Shown here: positions 42,292 to 51,241 of the stretch, one piece after another
Layout of the letters: every line of letters begins with the position of its first letter
Position numbering within the stretch: the first letter of the stretch is position 1
Source: an uncultured Hydrogenophaga sp.
Lineage (GTDB): Bacteria > Pseudomonadota > Gammaproteobacteria > Burkholderiales > Burkholderiaceae_C
NCBI RefSeq assembly: GCF_958439165.1
Contig: NZ_OY288142.1
Span: 1 to 64,000, forward strand
Reading direction: 5' to 3'
Length of the DNA stretch: 64,000 nucleotides
Program-made: the position numbers and the translations under genes
The notes under the pieces: model-generated
Told to the model about the DNA's origin: nothing
What the model saw: the letters and a program-made list of their open reading frames with translations, nothing else
Databases searched by the model: none

Positions 42292-43444
42292 GGGGGACAA
42301 TCGGCGGGTGCCACCCGCTGCCGTGAACGAACCCTCCAGTGTAACGACCGCCCTGCTGACGCGCCTGCACCGGGCCATCGGCGAGGCCGACGGCTGGCTG
42401 CCTTTCGACCGGTACATGGCCATCGCGCTGTACGAGCCGGGGCTGGGCTACTACGCCAACACCGCGCCCAAGTTCGGTCACCTGCCGCAGTCCGGCAGCG
42501 ACTTCGTGACTGCACCCGAACTCAGCCCCCTGTTTGGTCAGACGCTGGCTCGCCAGGTCCGGCAGGCCCTGCAGGCCACCGGCACCCAGGAGATCTGGGA
42601 GTTCGGTGCAGGCTCCGGCGCACTGGCCCGCCAGCTGCTGGATGCGCTCGATGCGATGGACCCCGCTGGCAGCGCACCCGTGAGCTACACCATCGTCGAC
42701 CTCTCGGGCAGCCTGCGCGAGCGCCAGGCCGCCACGCTCGCTGTCCACGGCAGCCGGGTGCGCTGGGTATCGGAGCTGCCCGAGCAGCTGGAAGGGGTGG
42801 TGGTCGGCAACGAGGTGCTGGATGCCATGCCGGTGCGCCTGCTGCACCGCCGGTCCGGCGTCTGGCACGAGCGCGGTGTGGCGCTGGACGAAGACGGTCG
42901 CCTGGTCTGGACCGATCGGCCGACCGATGCCCGCCCACCGGTGGCCATCGAGGGCCCGCATGACTACCTGACCGAGATCCACCCCCAGGCAGAGGCCTTC
43001 GTCCGCACCCTGGCCGATCGGCTGGTGCGCGGTGCCGCCTTCCTGATCGACTACGGCTTCCCCGAGGCCGAGTACTACCACCGGCAGCGTCACATGGGCA
43101 CCCTGGTGTGCCACCGGGCCCACCGCAGCGACAGCGACCCGCTGTCCGAGCCCGGCCAGAAAGACATCACTGCACACGTCAATTTCACGGGTGTGGCCCT
43201 GGCCGCCCAGGAAGCCGGGCTGTCGGTGCTGGGCTACACGAGCCAGGGGCGCTTCCTGCTGAACGCCGGCCTGCTGGAGCTGGCCCGCGATGCCGGTCCG
43301 CGCGAGAACGCCCTGATGCAGAAGCTGGTGCTCGAGCACGAGATGGGCGAGCTGTTCAAGGTCATCGCCCTGGCTCCTGCAGGGTCAACCGCCGGCTGGG
43401 TGCCCGTCGGCTTTGCCAGCGGCGACCGCACCCACCGACTCTGA
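42290..43444 (+). CDS. MidA/NDUFAF7 family SAM-dependent methyltransferase
   Basis: A 384-aa DUF185/MidA-type protein. Seen: YMAIALYEPGLGYYAN, GSDFVTAPELSPLFGQTLA, and the SAM-binding EFGAGSGALARQLL. Mitochondrial NDUFAF7 of this family methylates an arginine of complex I subunit NDUFS2; the bacterial targets are not established. ATG 42290 overlaps the divergent SDR start, so GTG 42322 is an alternative start giving a small gap. Confidence 0.88.
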   Translation: MGDNRRVPPAAVNEPSSVTTALLTRLHRAIGEADGWLPFDRYMAIALYEPGLGYYANTAPKFGHLPQSGSDFVTAPELSPLFGQTLARQVRQALQATGTQEIWEFGAGSGALARQLLDALDAMDPAGSAPVSYTIVDLSGSLRERQAATLAVHGSRVRWVSELPEQLEGVVVGNEVLDAMPVRLLHRRSGVWHERGVALDEDGRLVWTDRPTDARPPVAIEGPHDYLTEIHPQAEAFVRTLADRLVRGAAFLIDYGFPEAEYYHRQRHMGTLVCHRAHRSDSDPLSEPGQKDITAHVNFTGVALAAQEAGLSVLGYTSQGRFLLNAGLLELARDAGPRENALMQKLVLEHEMGELFKVIALAPAGSTAGWVPVGFASGDRTHRL

Positions 43445-43453
43445 AGGCCGCCC

Positions 43454-43648
43454 ATGCTGCGCTGGATGCTCGTGATCTTCCTGGCCCTGCTGCTGATCAG
43501 CTGGGCCACGCCGCTGTTGCAGAAGATGGGGCTCGGCCGGCTGCCCGGCGACCTGCGCTTCCGCGCTTTCGGGCGCGACTGGTTTCTGCCGGTCGCATCC
43601 ACCGTGCTGCTGAGCTTCATCGCCAGCCTGGTGGGGTATTTCGTCTAG
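43454..43648 (+). CDS. DUF2905 small membrane protein
   Basis: A 64-aa protein with two transmembrane helices separated by the conserved loop QKMGLGRLPGDLRF, diagnostic of DUF2905. It lies 9 bp after the MidA-like gene, so probably cotranscribed. Function unknown. Confidence 0.9.
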   Translation: MLRWMLVIFLALLLISWATPLLQKMGLGRLPGDLRFRAFGRDWFLPVASTVLLSFIASLVGYFV

Positions 43649-43671
43649 GAGCCTCGCCGGGCAGTCCCGCT

Positions 43672-44085
43672 TCAGCCGTCGTTCAGCGTCCAGCGGAAGC
43701 CGCAGCGCTTGCAGCACACCGGGACCATGCCGGGAGCCGGCCGGACGGCAGGGTCGTCCTGCAACTTCAGCTGGCCATACGCGGTGCATGAAGGGCAGTT
43801 GGCCTGGTTGGCCATCTCTTCGGCATGCATCAGCAGGAACAGGTAGCGCCGCAGCGACCACAGTGCAATGCCTGCGCTGGCCACCACGAACCCGGTATTG
43901 ACCAGCTTGTCGGCGGGGCTGGCCCCCTGGAATGCCTCGAAGCTGGCCAGCATGGCCACCGCCGCCAGGATGGCGAGCGTCATGTGGGCATGGCTGGACA
44001 TCAGCTCACGCTCGTACCACTTGCGAAAACCCAGTTGCCGTATGCCGTCGGCCAAGGGTCGGTTGAGTGGATTGCGGCTGGGCAT
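43672..44085 (-). CDS. membrane protein with C-terminal zinc ribbon
   Basis: A 137-aa protein with two predicted helices (TLAILAAVAMLASFEAF and VASAGIALWSLRRYLFLLM). A C-terminal zinc-ribbon-like part has CPSC and CCKRCGF. AGGAGG precedes the ATG at 44085. It lies 17 bp downstream of cca. I do not recognise a named family. Confidence 0.8.
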   Translation of the reverse strand: MPSRNPLNRPLADGIRQLGFRKWYERELMSSHAHMTLAILAAVAMLASFEAFQGASPADKLVNTGFVVASAGIALWSLRRYLFLLMHAEEMANQANCPSCTAYGQLKLQDDPAVRPAPGMVPVCCKRCGFRWTLNDG

Positions 44086-44102
44086 GAGGCCTCCTGAACG
44101 GG

Positions 44103-45368
44103 TCAGGCATCGTCGCACAGCGCCTGCAGGGCGTCCACGCGTGCCTGATGGATCCGCTCGCCTATGCGGGGGCCGGTGAGGCCGGCGGCCATGGCGGTGG
44201 ACGCGATCGCCGCCGTGTCGACGGCCAGCACGACCTGCAGCGCGTCGGCGAGCCGACGGGCCTGCGGGTAGTCCCGTTCCCCGTGACCCAAGCGGCCTCG
44301 GGCGTCGCATTCGCAGGCCATCAGGGCTTGATCGAACCGCTGCGGCTTGCGGATCGCGTCGCAGCGCTCCAGCAGGCGCAGCGTGGCCGCCGGCGACAGC
44401 CCGCCGCTGCCATGGATGTGACCATGTTCGCGGGCCACCACATCGGCCAGCTCCTGGCAGGCCAGCGGCACCCGCAGCCGTTCGCCCAGCCCCTTGAGCA
44501 GGCGGGCGCTGCGCACCTCGTGTCCGATGTGGCGCGGCCATTCCGCCGGCGGCGTGGTGCCCTTGCCCAGGTCGTGGCCCAGGCAGGCGTAGCGCACCGG
44601 CAGCGGGGCCTGCAGCCGGGCGGCCATGTCCAGCACCATCAGCAGGTGCACGCCGGTGTCGATCTCGGGGTGGTGTTCGGCCCGTTGCGGCACACCCCAC
44701 AGGCGGTCCACCTCGGGCAGCAGGCGTGCCAGTGCACCGCAATCCCGCAGCACGGTCAGCATGCGGGAGGGTTGCTGCTCCATCAGCCCGCGCGCGAGCT
44801 CCTGCCACACCCGCTCGGGCACCAGGTGGTCCACCTCGCCACCATCGACCATCTGCCGCATGAGAGCCAGGGTCTCCGGGGCTACCGAGAAGTCAGGGAA
44901 GCGGGCGGCGAAGCGGGCCAGCCGCAGGATGCGGACCGGGTCTTCGGCAAAGGCGTCGGTCACATGGCGCAACACCCGTTCCTGCAGATCCCGGGCGCCG
45001 CCGTAGGGGTCGATCAGGTGTCCCCGCGGCGGATCGTCGGCGTCGGACTGGGGCACCGCCATGGCATTGATGGTGAGATCGCGCCGGGCCAGGTCTTCTT
45101 CCAGGGTCACGCCCGGATCGGCATGAAAGGAAAAGCCGTGGTAGCCCGGTGCCGTCTTGCGTTCGGTGCGGGCCAGGGCGTGTTCCTCCCGGGTCTGCGG
45201 GTGCAGGAACACCGGAAAGTCGCGACCCACCGGCAGAAAGCCGGCATCGGCCATCGTCTGCGGCGAGGCACCCACCACGACCCAGTCGCGGTCACTGTGC
45301 GAGGTCTGTGCCGTCGACCGCGCCATGAGTGCATCGCGGACTGCGCCGCCGACCAGATAGATCTCCAT
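44103..45368 (-). CDS. cca: multifunctional CCA tRNA nucleotidyltransferase
   Basis: A 421-aa enzyme adding or repairing CCA at tRNA 3' ends. VGGAVRD (residue 6) and DRDWVVVG mark the class II nucleotidyltransferase domain, RRDLTINAMA the conserved acceptor region. The HD phosphohydrolase domain (CLGHDLGKG, with REHGHIHG) marks the long gammabeta-type with phosphatase and phosphodiesterase activity. It follows the GST gene by 21 bp. Confidence 0.96.
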   Translation of the reverse strand: MEIYLVGGAVRDALMARSTAQTSHSDRDWVVVGASPQTMADAGFLPVGRDFPVFLHPQTREEHALARTERKTAPGYHGFSFHADPGVTLEEDLARRDLTINAMAVPQSDADDPPRGHLIDPYGGARDLQERVLRHVTDAFAEDPVRILRLARFAARFPDFSVAPETLALMRQMVDGGEVDHLVPERVWQELARGLMEQQPSRMLTVLRDCGALARLLPEVDRLWGVPQRAEHHPEIDTGVHLLMVLDMAARLQAPLPVRYACLGHDLGKGTTPPAEWPRHIGHEVRSARLLKGLGERLRVPLACQELADVVAREHGHIHGSGGLSPAATLRLLERCDAIRKPQRFDQALMACECDARGRLGHGERDYPQARRLADALQVVLAVDTAAIASTAMAAGLTGPRIGERIHQARVDALQALCDDA

Positions 45369-45389
45369 GGTCCGGTGTGAAGAGACCGC

Positions 45390-46082
45390 TCAGCTCCGGC
45401 CGAGGCGATAGGGTTCCTCGAAGTCCAGGAAGTCCTGTTCGGCGAGTGCGCCGTCGATCCAGTCCTTCACACCCGGCAGGGCAGCGACCCGGTCCACATA
45501 GGCCCGGATGTCGGCCGGGACCGGCAGTTCATAGGTGCGGATGCGCATGCACACCGGTGAGAAGTAGGCATCTGCCACGGTGAAGGCGCCGAACAGCAGC
45601 GATCCGGCCGGCTGCGCCGCCAGGAGCTCGCCCCACAGGCCGCAGAGTCGGGCCACGTCGGCACGGACACCTGGCTGGTCGCGCCAGATCAGGCGACCCA
45701 CATCGGGCAGGCTGGCTTCGATGTTCATGGGACAGGCGCTGCGCAGAGCCGAGAAGCCGCTGTGCATTTCGGCGCAGACGCTGCGGGCACGGGCGCGTGC
45801 CCTGGGATCGGCCGGCCACAGCTGGCGGTCGGGGAAACGTTCGGCCACGTATTCGGCGATGGCCAGGGTGTCCCAGACCGGGAAGCCGTCATCGACCAGC
45901 ACCGGTACCTTGCCGACCGGGCTGATCGCCTTGACCTGCTTCTTGAAGCTCGATCCGGCGTCGAACGAATCGAACCGGACCATGATTTCCTCGAACGGTA
46001 TGCCGGCCTGCCGCAGCAGCACCCAGGGCCGCATGGACCAGGACGAGTAATTCTTGTTGCCGATGTAGAGCTGAAGCGCCAT
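45390..46082 (-). CDS. glutathione S-transferase family protein
   Basis: A 230-aa cytosolic GST. The thioredoxin-like N-terminal domain has GNKNYSSWSMRPWVLLRQAG with the likely catalytic Ser, and SPVGKVPVLVDDG is the cis-Pro loop. The helical C-terminal domain (TVADAYFSPVCMRIRTYEL) follows. Substrate unknown. It lies 57 bp downstream of the CsoR-family repressor on the same strand, a possible but untested link. Confidence 0.9.
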   Translation of the reverse strand: MALQLYIGNKNYSSWSMRPWVLLRQAGIPFEEIMVRFDSFDAGSSFKKQVKAISPVGKVPVLVDDGFPVWDTLAIAEYVAERFPDRQLWPADPRARARARSVCAEMHSGFSALRSACPMNIEASLPDVGRLIWRDQPGVRADVARLCGLWGELLAAQPAGSLLFGAFTVADAYFSPVCMRIRTYELPVPADIRAYVDRVAALPGVKDWIDGALAEQDFLDFEEPYRLGRS

Positions 46083-46139
46083 GACAGGGACCCCGGATGT
46101 TGGAGTCCCGATGTTAGGCGCTGGTGGACTGGCTCAGGG

Positions 46140-46430
46140 TCAGGCGTATTTTTCGAGGATGCGGGTGGACCGCTCGACGTCCCGGACGGCCGACGACTCG
46201 GCCACCGTGCTGGCAATGGCCTCCAGCATGTCGCAGGCCATCATGCGGTAGAAGGCCTTGTCCATGGCCTTGCGGACGGCGGCCATCTGCTGCGCGACTT
46301 CCTCGCAGTTGCGTCCTTCCAGGATCATCTGGATCAGACCGCCGACCTGGCCGTCGATGCGCTTGAGCCGGTTGATGACGTCCCGCTGCGATTCGGTGAG
46401 GTTGGTGGTGCCGGTTTTGGTGAGTGACAT
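46140..46430 (-). CDS. CsoR/RcnR/FrmR-family repressor with non-canonical sensor site
   Basis: A 96-aa all-helical DUF156 repressor. VINRLKRIDGQVGGLIQMI is the DNA-facing helix. The first sensor Cys is Cys42 (GRNCEEV). At the position of the conserved sensor His (25 residues on) there is Asp67, preceded by Cys66; the second CsoR Cys position (29 on) is Ala. So it matches neither the Cu (Cys-His-Cys), Ni/Co, formaldehyde (Cys-His) nor persulfide (Cys...Cys spaced by 29) patterns exactly. Probably autoregulates from the site at 46464-46478. Confidence 0.88.
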   Translation of the reverse strand: MSLTKTGTTNLTESQRDVINRLKRIDGQVGGLIQMILEGRNCEEVAQQMAAVRKAMDKAFYRMMACDMLEAIASTVAESSAVRDVERSTRILEKYA

Positions 46431-46463
46431 GGTTAGCGCCCTTTAGGTAAAAGGTATTCATTC

Positions 46464-46478
46464 AATACCCGAGGGGAG
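46464..46478. promoter_or_regulatory. possible CsoR-family operator
   Basis: ATACCC-GA-GGGGAGT lies about 35 bp upstream of the repressor start and resembles the ATACCC/GGGTAT operators of CsoR-like regulators. It overlaps an imperfect dyad GGTATT-CATTC-AATACC (46453-46469). Binding is inferred. Confidence 0.45.
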
Positions 46479-46563
46479 TGTGCCAAAAAATCACCCGATG
46501 TAAGCCTTATGGGTTAATCATTCGACTGGCGGTAGGGTTGTGCGTGGGGTATCGGACCGGCGT

Positions 46564-47517
46564 TCAGCGCGGCGGCTGGCTGCGGTAGCCCAGCAGGGCA
46601 TCCCGGCCGCCCCGGTGGCCCAGGTAACGTTCGGCCACGGCCTCGATGGCAGCCGGCTCGATGCCCAGCGCCTGCAGGCCAGGGTGGCTGCCGTCGGCGA
46701 CGTTGTCCACCGTCATGGCGGCCAGGTTGTCGCGGCTCATCAGCGGTTCACCCGGCGCCAGCTCCATCAGGCGGGCCTGCAGCCGGCCGATGGCCGCCGG
46801 CAGCGGAATCACCGGACGCTCGCGGCTTCCGAAACGCCCGGCCAGCCGGACCAGTTCGGCCAGCGTCAGCACATCCGGTCCGGCGGCGTCGTAGGTCTGG
46901 CCGATGCTGTCATGCCCGTACCGCCGGGGGTCGAGCGAAGCCGCCACGGCCTCTGCCACGTCCTCCACCCAGACCGGCTGGAAGCGGGCGCCGGCGCTGG
47001 CCAGCGGCACGAACGGGAACACCGACTGCAGCTGGGCGAACAGGTTCAGGAAGCGATCGCCCTGACCGTAGATCACGCTGGGCCGCAGCACGGTGAGGTC
47101 GAGTCCCGCGGCGCGCAGCACGGCCTCGCCACGAGCCTTGCTGCGCTGGTAGCGCGACGGTCCGTCGGCCGAGACCCCGAGCGCGCTCACATGCACCAGC
47201 CGGTGCACGCCGGTGGCATTCATGGCTTCCGAGAGCTGACGCACCAGGGTGACATGGGTTTGCTCAAAGGCAGCTTCGGTACCGTGCAGGATGGCCACCA
47301 GGTGCACCACCGCATCGTGTCCGGGCAGCAGGCGCAGCAGGTCTTCCTGCCGGTGCACGTCCGCTTCAATGACCGTGACCCGCGGCAGGTGCTGCACCGC
47401 AGCAGCCTTGTTCATGCGGCGGGTCGGCACGGTGATGTGCCAGCCCAGCCGGTGCAGCTTTTCGCAGACGTGGCGACCGACAAAGCCGGTACCGCCGGTG
47501 ATGAGGACTTTTTTCAT
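46564..47517 (-). CDS. complex I NDUFA9-like atypical SDR
   Basis: A 317-aa atypical short-chain dehydrogenase. KKVLITGGTGFVGRHVCEKL is the NAD(P)-binding loop, HVSALGVSADGPSRYQRSKARGE the Ser/Tyr-Lys region, and VLRPSVIYGQGDRFLNLFA the family signature. It resembles the NDUFA9-type oxidoreductases found in Burkholderiales. Role unknown. It starts 11 bp after slt, so the two are probably cotranscribed. Confidence 0.88.
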   Translation of the reverse strand: MKKVLITGGTGFVGRHVCEKLHRLGWHITVPTRRMNKAAAVQHLPRVTVIEADVHRQEDLLRLLPGHDAVVHLVAILHGTEAAFEQTHVTLVRQLSEAMNATGVHRLVHVSALGVSADGPSRYQRSKARGEAVLRAAGLDLTVLRPSVIYGQGDRFLNLFAQLQSVFPFVPLASAGARFQPVWVEDVAEAVAASLDPRRYGHDSIGQTYDAAGPDVLTLAELVRLAGRFGSRERPVIPLPAAIGRLQARLMELAPGEPLMSRDNLAAMTVDNVADGSHPGLQALGIEPAAIEAVAERYLGHRGGRDALLGYRSQPPR

Positions 47518-47528
47518 GGCAGGCAGGA

Positions 47529-49625
47529 TCAGGGGAGGTCGGTGTTGGGGGGCTGAGCAGAGGCGCTGCGCGGCCCCACGGTACCCAGCCGCTGCCGCAG
47601 TGATTGCGGCTGGCCGCTGAGCTGGGCTGCATACAGGGTGGTGTTCGCCAGCACCCGCTTGACGTAGTCGCGGGTCTCGTCGAAGGGAATGGATTCGGCC
47701 CAGACCTCGCCCGGCAGCACCGGGCCTTCACGCCATGCCCGGGCCCGTCCCGGACCGGCGTTGTAGGCCGCTGCAGCCAGTGGCAGCGAGCCTTCGAAGT
47801 CGTCTAGGGCGAACTTGAGGTACGCGGTGCCGATCTGGATGTTGGTGTCCCGCTCGTTGATGCGTGCCGGCCGGAAGTCGGTCAGTCCGATCCGGCGGGC
47901 GGTCCAGCGGGCCGTGGCCGGCATGACCTGCATCAGGCCGGCAGCGCCGACGCCGGAGCGCGCATCGGTGACGAAGCGGCTCTCCTGCCGGATCAGCCCG
48001 TACACATACGCCGGGTCGAGTCCGATCTCCCGGGTGCGCGCCAGCACCGCGTCGCGGAACGGGGTCGGGTAGCGCATCGACATGTCGACCTGAGCGCGGT
48101 TGCGCAGGCTGGTGTGGATGCAGCGGTCCCAGAGCTCTTCGCGGCAGGCCAATGTGGCTGCTGCCAGCAGCTCCCGCTCCGACATGCCGCCCGGGGTGTG
48201 CAGCGCCACGCTGTAGTTCCATTCGCGCACACCCTCGCTGCGCAGGCCCAGCCGGAATGCAGCCAGGGCGCGGCGGATGCCCGGGTCGGCGGCGATGTCG
48301 GCCAGCTCGGCGGGCGTGGGGACGGGCGGCGCCGGCGGCAGGCTGACCTTGAGCCCCAGCGTCTCCAGAGCGAGCTGCTCGTAGAAGCCGTGCGGCGAAG
48401 CGATGCCGGCCAGCAGCTGGCGGGCCTGCAGCACTTCAGGCGCCGGCGACGCCGAGACGGTTGCCGTTCCCGGCGGCAGGGGCGGCGTGGCGGGATCGGG
48501 CACGCCGGCTGCCGACTCCAGCCCCGCCTGGGCCAGCAGGCCGCGGGCTTTCCAGTAGACCCAGGCCGGGTCCGATTGCTGTGCCGGCCCCATGGCGTCC
48601 ACCGCTTCCCGGACCATGCTCCAGCGGCCCGTGCGCAAGGCGGCGCGCACTTTCCAGGCCAGGTGGTCGTCGGCCATGCCGCGGTCGCTGCCCCGGGAGA
48701 AATAGTCCACCGCCTCGGGCATGAACCGCTGGGCCGCGCGCTTGCCGATCACGCCCCAGAGCCAGTCGCGTTCGCTGCGGGTGAGCTGGGTGCGCCAGCG
48801 CAGGTGGTCGACCTCGGTCGCTGCGGCGGCCGGATCGTTGCTGGCCAGCCGGATGATGGCCAGCGTGACCAGCTCCTTGGTGTGGGTGCGGAACGCGGTG
48901 AGCTTGCCGTCGAGGTAGCGCTGCGGTTCGGCCGCGATGGCGTCGAGCCGGCCGGCCCATTCCGGGTTGAGCAGGGCCACAGCCTGGCTGGCGGCGCGGG
49001 TCTTGCCGGTTTCCATCATCAGGCGTGCCCGCAGCCACACCGCCTGCTCGTTCAGATGGCCGCTCTTGAGCAGGGACTCGGCGGCGGTGGCGCAGCCGGT
49101 GTCGATGTCCTTCTGGGCCAGCCATTCGTTCTGGACCCGTGCAGCGGCCAGGGCGGGTTCAAGGCGGCCGGCCACCGCATCGAGCATCAGACCGTAGCAG
49201 CGGACCTGGCGGTCATCGTTCATGCGGAAGCGCGGCCGCTCGGTCTCGAAGTCGGCCCAGTTGCGCTGGCGGCCCAGCAGCAGCAGCCAGTCGTTGCGCA
49301 GCCGGTCTTCCCAGTAGGTGCCGGCCATGGCGTCCATGGCCGACCGGATGTCGGCCGCAGCGGCGGATTCGAGCCGTGCACGCATCTCCCAGTAACGCGC
49401 CAGCGGCTCCAGCACATGCCCGCGCACGGTCGGCAGGGACTGGGTCAGCTGGGCCGTGCGCCCGAGCCGGAAGGACTCGCGCATGTCCAGCAGGGCGGTG
49501 TCGGCAGCAGCGCTGCCGGTGCCTTGGCCGAAGACCCAGGCCGGTGCGAGGGCGCAGCTCAGCAGCGCCGCCATAATGGGCCGGCGCCACGCCCTGGCCG
49601 AGATCGATGGAATCACGAAAGACAT
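47529..49625 (-). CDS. slt: soluble lytic murein transglycosylase
   Basis: A 698-aa periplasmic Slt70-type enzyme. A signal peptide (MAALLSCALAPAWVFG) follows a short N-terminal stretch. The large helical U-shaped superhelix (about residues 50-480) precedes the catalytic SLT domain: GLIRQESRFVTDARSGVGAAGLMQVMP with the catalytic Glu, and LAAAAYNAGPGRARAW. It cuts the MurNAc-GlcNAc bond forming 1,6-anhydro-MurNAc. The start 49625 could alternatively be the ATG at 49574. It is divergent from ygfA by only 9 bp. Confidence 0.93.
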   Translation of the reverse strand: MSFVIPSISARAWRRPIMAALLSCALAPAWVFGQGTGSAAADTALLDMRESFRLGRTAQLTQSLPTVRGHVLEPLARYWEMRARLESAAAADIRSAMDAMAGTYWEDRLRNDWLLLLGRQRNWADFETERPRFRMNDDRQVRCYGLMLDAVAGRLEPALAAARVQNEWLAQKDIDTGCATAAESLLKSGHLNEQAVWLRARLMMETGKTRAASQAVALLNPEWAGRLDAIAAEPQRYLDGKLTAFRTHTKELVTLAIIRLASNDPAAAATEVDHLRWRTQLTRSERDWLWGVIGKRAAQRFMPEAVDYFSRGSDRGMADDHLAWKVRAALRTGRWSMVREAVDAMGPAQQSDPAWVYWKARGLLAQAGLESAAGVPDPATPPLPPGTATVSASPAPEVLQARQLLAGIASPHGFYEQLALETLGLKVSLPPAPPVPTPAELADIAADPGIRRALAAFRLGLRSEGVREWNYSVALHTPGGMSERELLAAATLACREELWDRCIHTSLRNRAQVDMSMRYPTPFRDAVLARTREIGLDPAYVYGLIRQESRFVTDARSGVGAAGLMQVMPATARWTARRIGLTDFRPARINERDTNIQIGTAYLKFALDDFEGSLPLAAAAYNAGPGRARAWREGPVLPGEVWAESIPFDETRDYVKRVLANTTLYAAQLSGQPQSLRQRLGTVGPRSASAQPPNTDLP

Positions 49626-49634
49626 CGCCCGATT

Positions 49635-50255
49635 ATGGATACCAAAACCGGTGAGAGTTCCCCCGCGGCCAACCGCAAGATGGCCTGGCGCAAGTCCCTG
49701 GTCGAGAAGCGGCAGAACCTGGCCGACCGGGCCTGGCGCAACGATCTGCTGCAGCGGGTCATGCGGGTCTGGCTGATCCACCGGCCGGACACGGTGATCG
49801 GGGCCTACTGGCCCATCAAGGGCGAGTTCGACCCGCTGCCGGCGCTGTTCCGCTGGCAGGAGGCCGGGCTGGAGGAGGACGCTGCCGGTGCAGCCCGCCA
49901 CCGCCGGATCGGGCTGCCGGTGGTCAACAAGGTCGATCGCACCCTGACCTTCCACACCTGGTACCCCGGCTGCCCCATGGAGGAAGACGCCTACGGCATT
50001 CCCAAGCCCAAGGACACCGAGGTGATCGTGCCCACGCTCATCTTCGTGCCTTGTGTCGGTTTCGGTCCGGGTGGCTACCGGCTGGGTTATGGCGGGGGTT
50101 TCTACGACCGCACGCTCGCTTCCCTGCAGCCCAAGCCCTTCACCGTCGGCCTGGGTTACGACTTCGGCTACCTGCCCGACATGGAGCCGGAGCCGCACGA
50201 CCAGCCGCTGGACGCCATCCTGTGCGACACCGGCGTGGCCTGGCCGATGCGCTGA
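49635..50255 (+). CDS. 5-formyltetrahydrofolate cyclo-ligase
   Basis: A 206-aa enzyme converting 5-formyl-THF to 5,10-methenyl-THF with ATP. The conserved motif FGPGGYRLGYGGGFYDRTL near the C-terminus marks the active site. The N-terminus (MDTKTGESSPAANRKMAWRKSLVEKR) holds the usual basic helix. It is divergent from slt. Confidence 0.92.
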   Translation: MDTKTGESSPAANRKMAWRKSLVEKRQNLADRAWRNDLLQRVMRVWLIHRPDTVIGAYWPIKGEFDPLPALFRWQEAGLEEDAAGAARHRRIGLPVVNKVDRTLTFHTWYPGCPMEEDAYGIPKPKDTEVIVPTLIFVPCVGFGPGGYRLGYGGGFYDRTLASLQPKPFTVGLGYDFGYLPDMEPEPHDQPLDAILCDTGVAWPMR

Positions 50256-50262
50256 CCCGCGC

Positions 50263-51174
50263 TCACGGCCGGTCCACGCTGGCGTGGGCTTCGGTGATGC
50301 GCTGTTCGTGCCGGACCAGCCAGAGCCCGCTGCCGATGATGATGGCCGCGCCCAGCCAGGTATGGGCCGCCGGCAGCGACTGCCAGATGAACCAGTCCAG
50401 CATGACGCCCCAGGCCAGCGCGCTGTACTCGAACGGCGCCACTGCGGACGCCTGACCGTGCCGGAAGGCTTCGGTGATGGCGAGCTGGCCACCGAAGCCG
50501 GTGATGGCCAAGGCCAGCAGCAGCGGCAGATCGGTCGTGGCGATGGCCTGCCAGTTCGGCAGTGCCAGGGTGCCGGCCGCGGCCGACAGCAGCAGCGTCA
50601 TCCACAGCACCATGCCTTCGCTGCTGTCGGTGCGGCTGGCCAGCCGGCCCACCACCGCCGAGACGGCGTAGCACAGGGCCGCGCCCAGCACCGCCAGCCC
50701 GCCGGCGGTGACCAGCCCGGCCTGCAGATCCTGGCCGCTGGGACGCAGGGCCACCAGCACGCCGGCGAATCCGATCGCCACCGCCACCCAGTGCACCCAG
50801 GGCACGCGCTCGCCCAGCACCGGCACCGACAGCATGGTGATCAGCAGCGGTGCCACGAAGAACAGGGTGTAGGCGGCCGACAGCGGGAGGTCGCGCACGC
50901 CGAGCGTGAACAGCGACAGCATGGCCACGCTCAGCGCACCCCGCAGCAGGTGCAGCGACCAGCGCGCCGGCTTCACCCGACCCCAGGCGCCGTTCCAGGT
51001 GATCCACAGCAGCACCAGCGGCAGACAGGTCAGGCCGCGCAGCGCCGCGATCTGCATCACCGGGTAGCGGGCGGCCAGGGTCTTGAGCACCGCGTCCATG
51101 AGCGCGAAGAAGCCCACCGCGACCAGCATGGCGACGATGCTGCGCAGGTTGCTGGAGGAGGGGCGGGTCGGCAT
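50263..51174 (-). CDS. EamA/DMT-family transporter
   Basis: A 303-aa inner-membrane protein with about ten helices and two EamA repeats (SIVAMLVAVGFFALMDAVLKTLA and LGAALCYAVSAVVGRLASR). Substrate unknown; relatives export amino acids or metabolites. It converges on the cyclo-ligase gene. Confidence 0.88.
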   Translation of the reverse strand: MPTRPSSSNLRSIVAMLVAVGFFALMDAVLKTLAARYPVMQIAALRGLTCLPLVLLWITWNGAWGRVKPARWSLHLLRGALSVAMLSLFTLGVRDLPLSAAYTLFFVAPLLITMLSVPVLGERVPWVHWVAVAIGFAGVLVALRPSGQDLQAGLVTAGGLAVLGAALCYAVSAVVGRLASRTDSSEGMVLWMTLLLSAAAGTLALPNWQAIATTDLPLLLALAITGFGGQLAITEAFRHGQASAVAPFEYSALAWGVMLDWFIWQSLPAAHTWLGAAIIIGSGLWLVRHEQRITEAHASVDRP

Positions 51175-51241
51175 GCGCGGTCTGGCGGAAAAAGCCGGTG
51201 AGTGTGCACCAGACTGGGGCGCGCCGCAGATCCAGCCGGGG

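Noticed and set aside
46083..46139. GGGAC/GTCCC hairpin after the repressor gene as a terminator
   Set aside because: The stem is only five base pairs with no T run, too weak to call.
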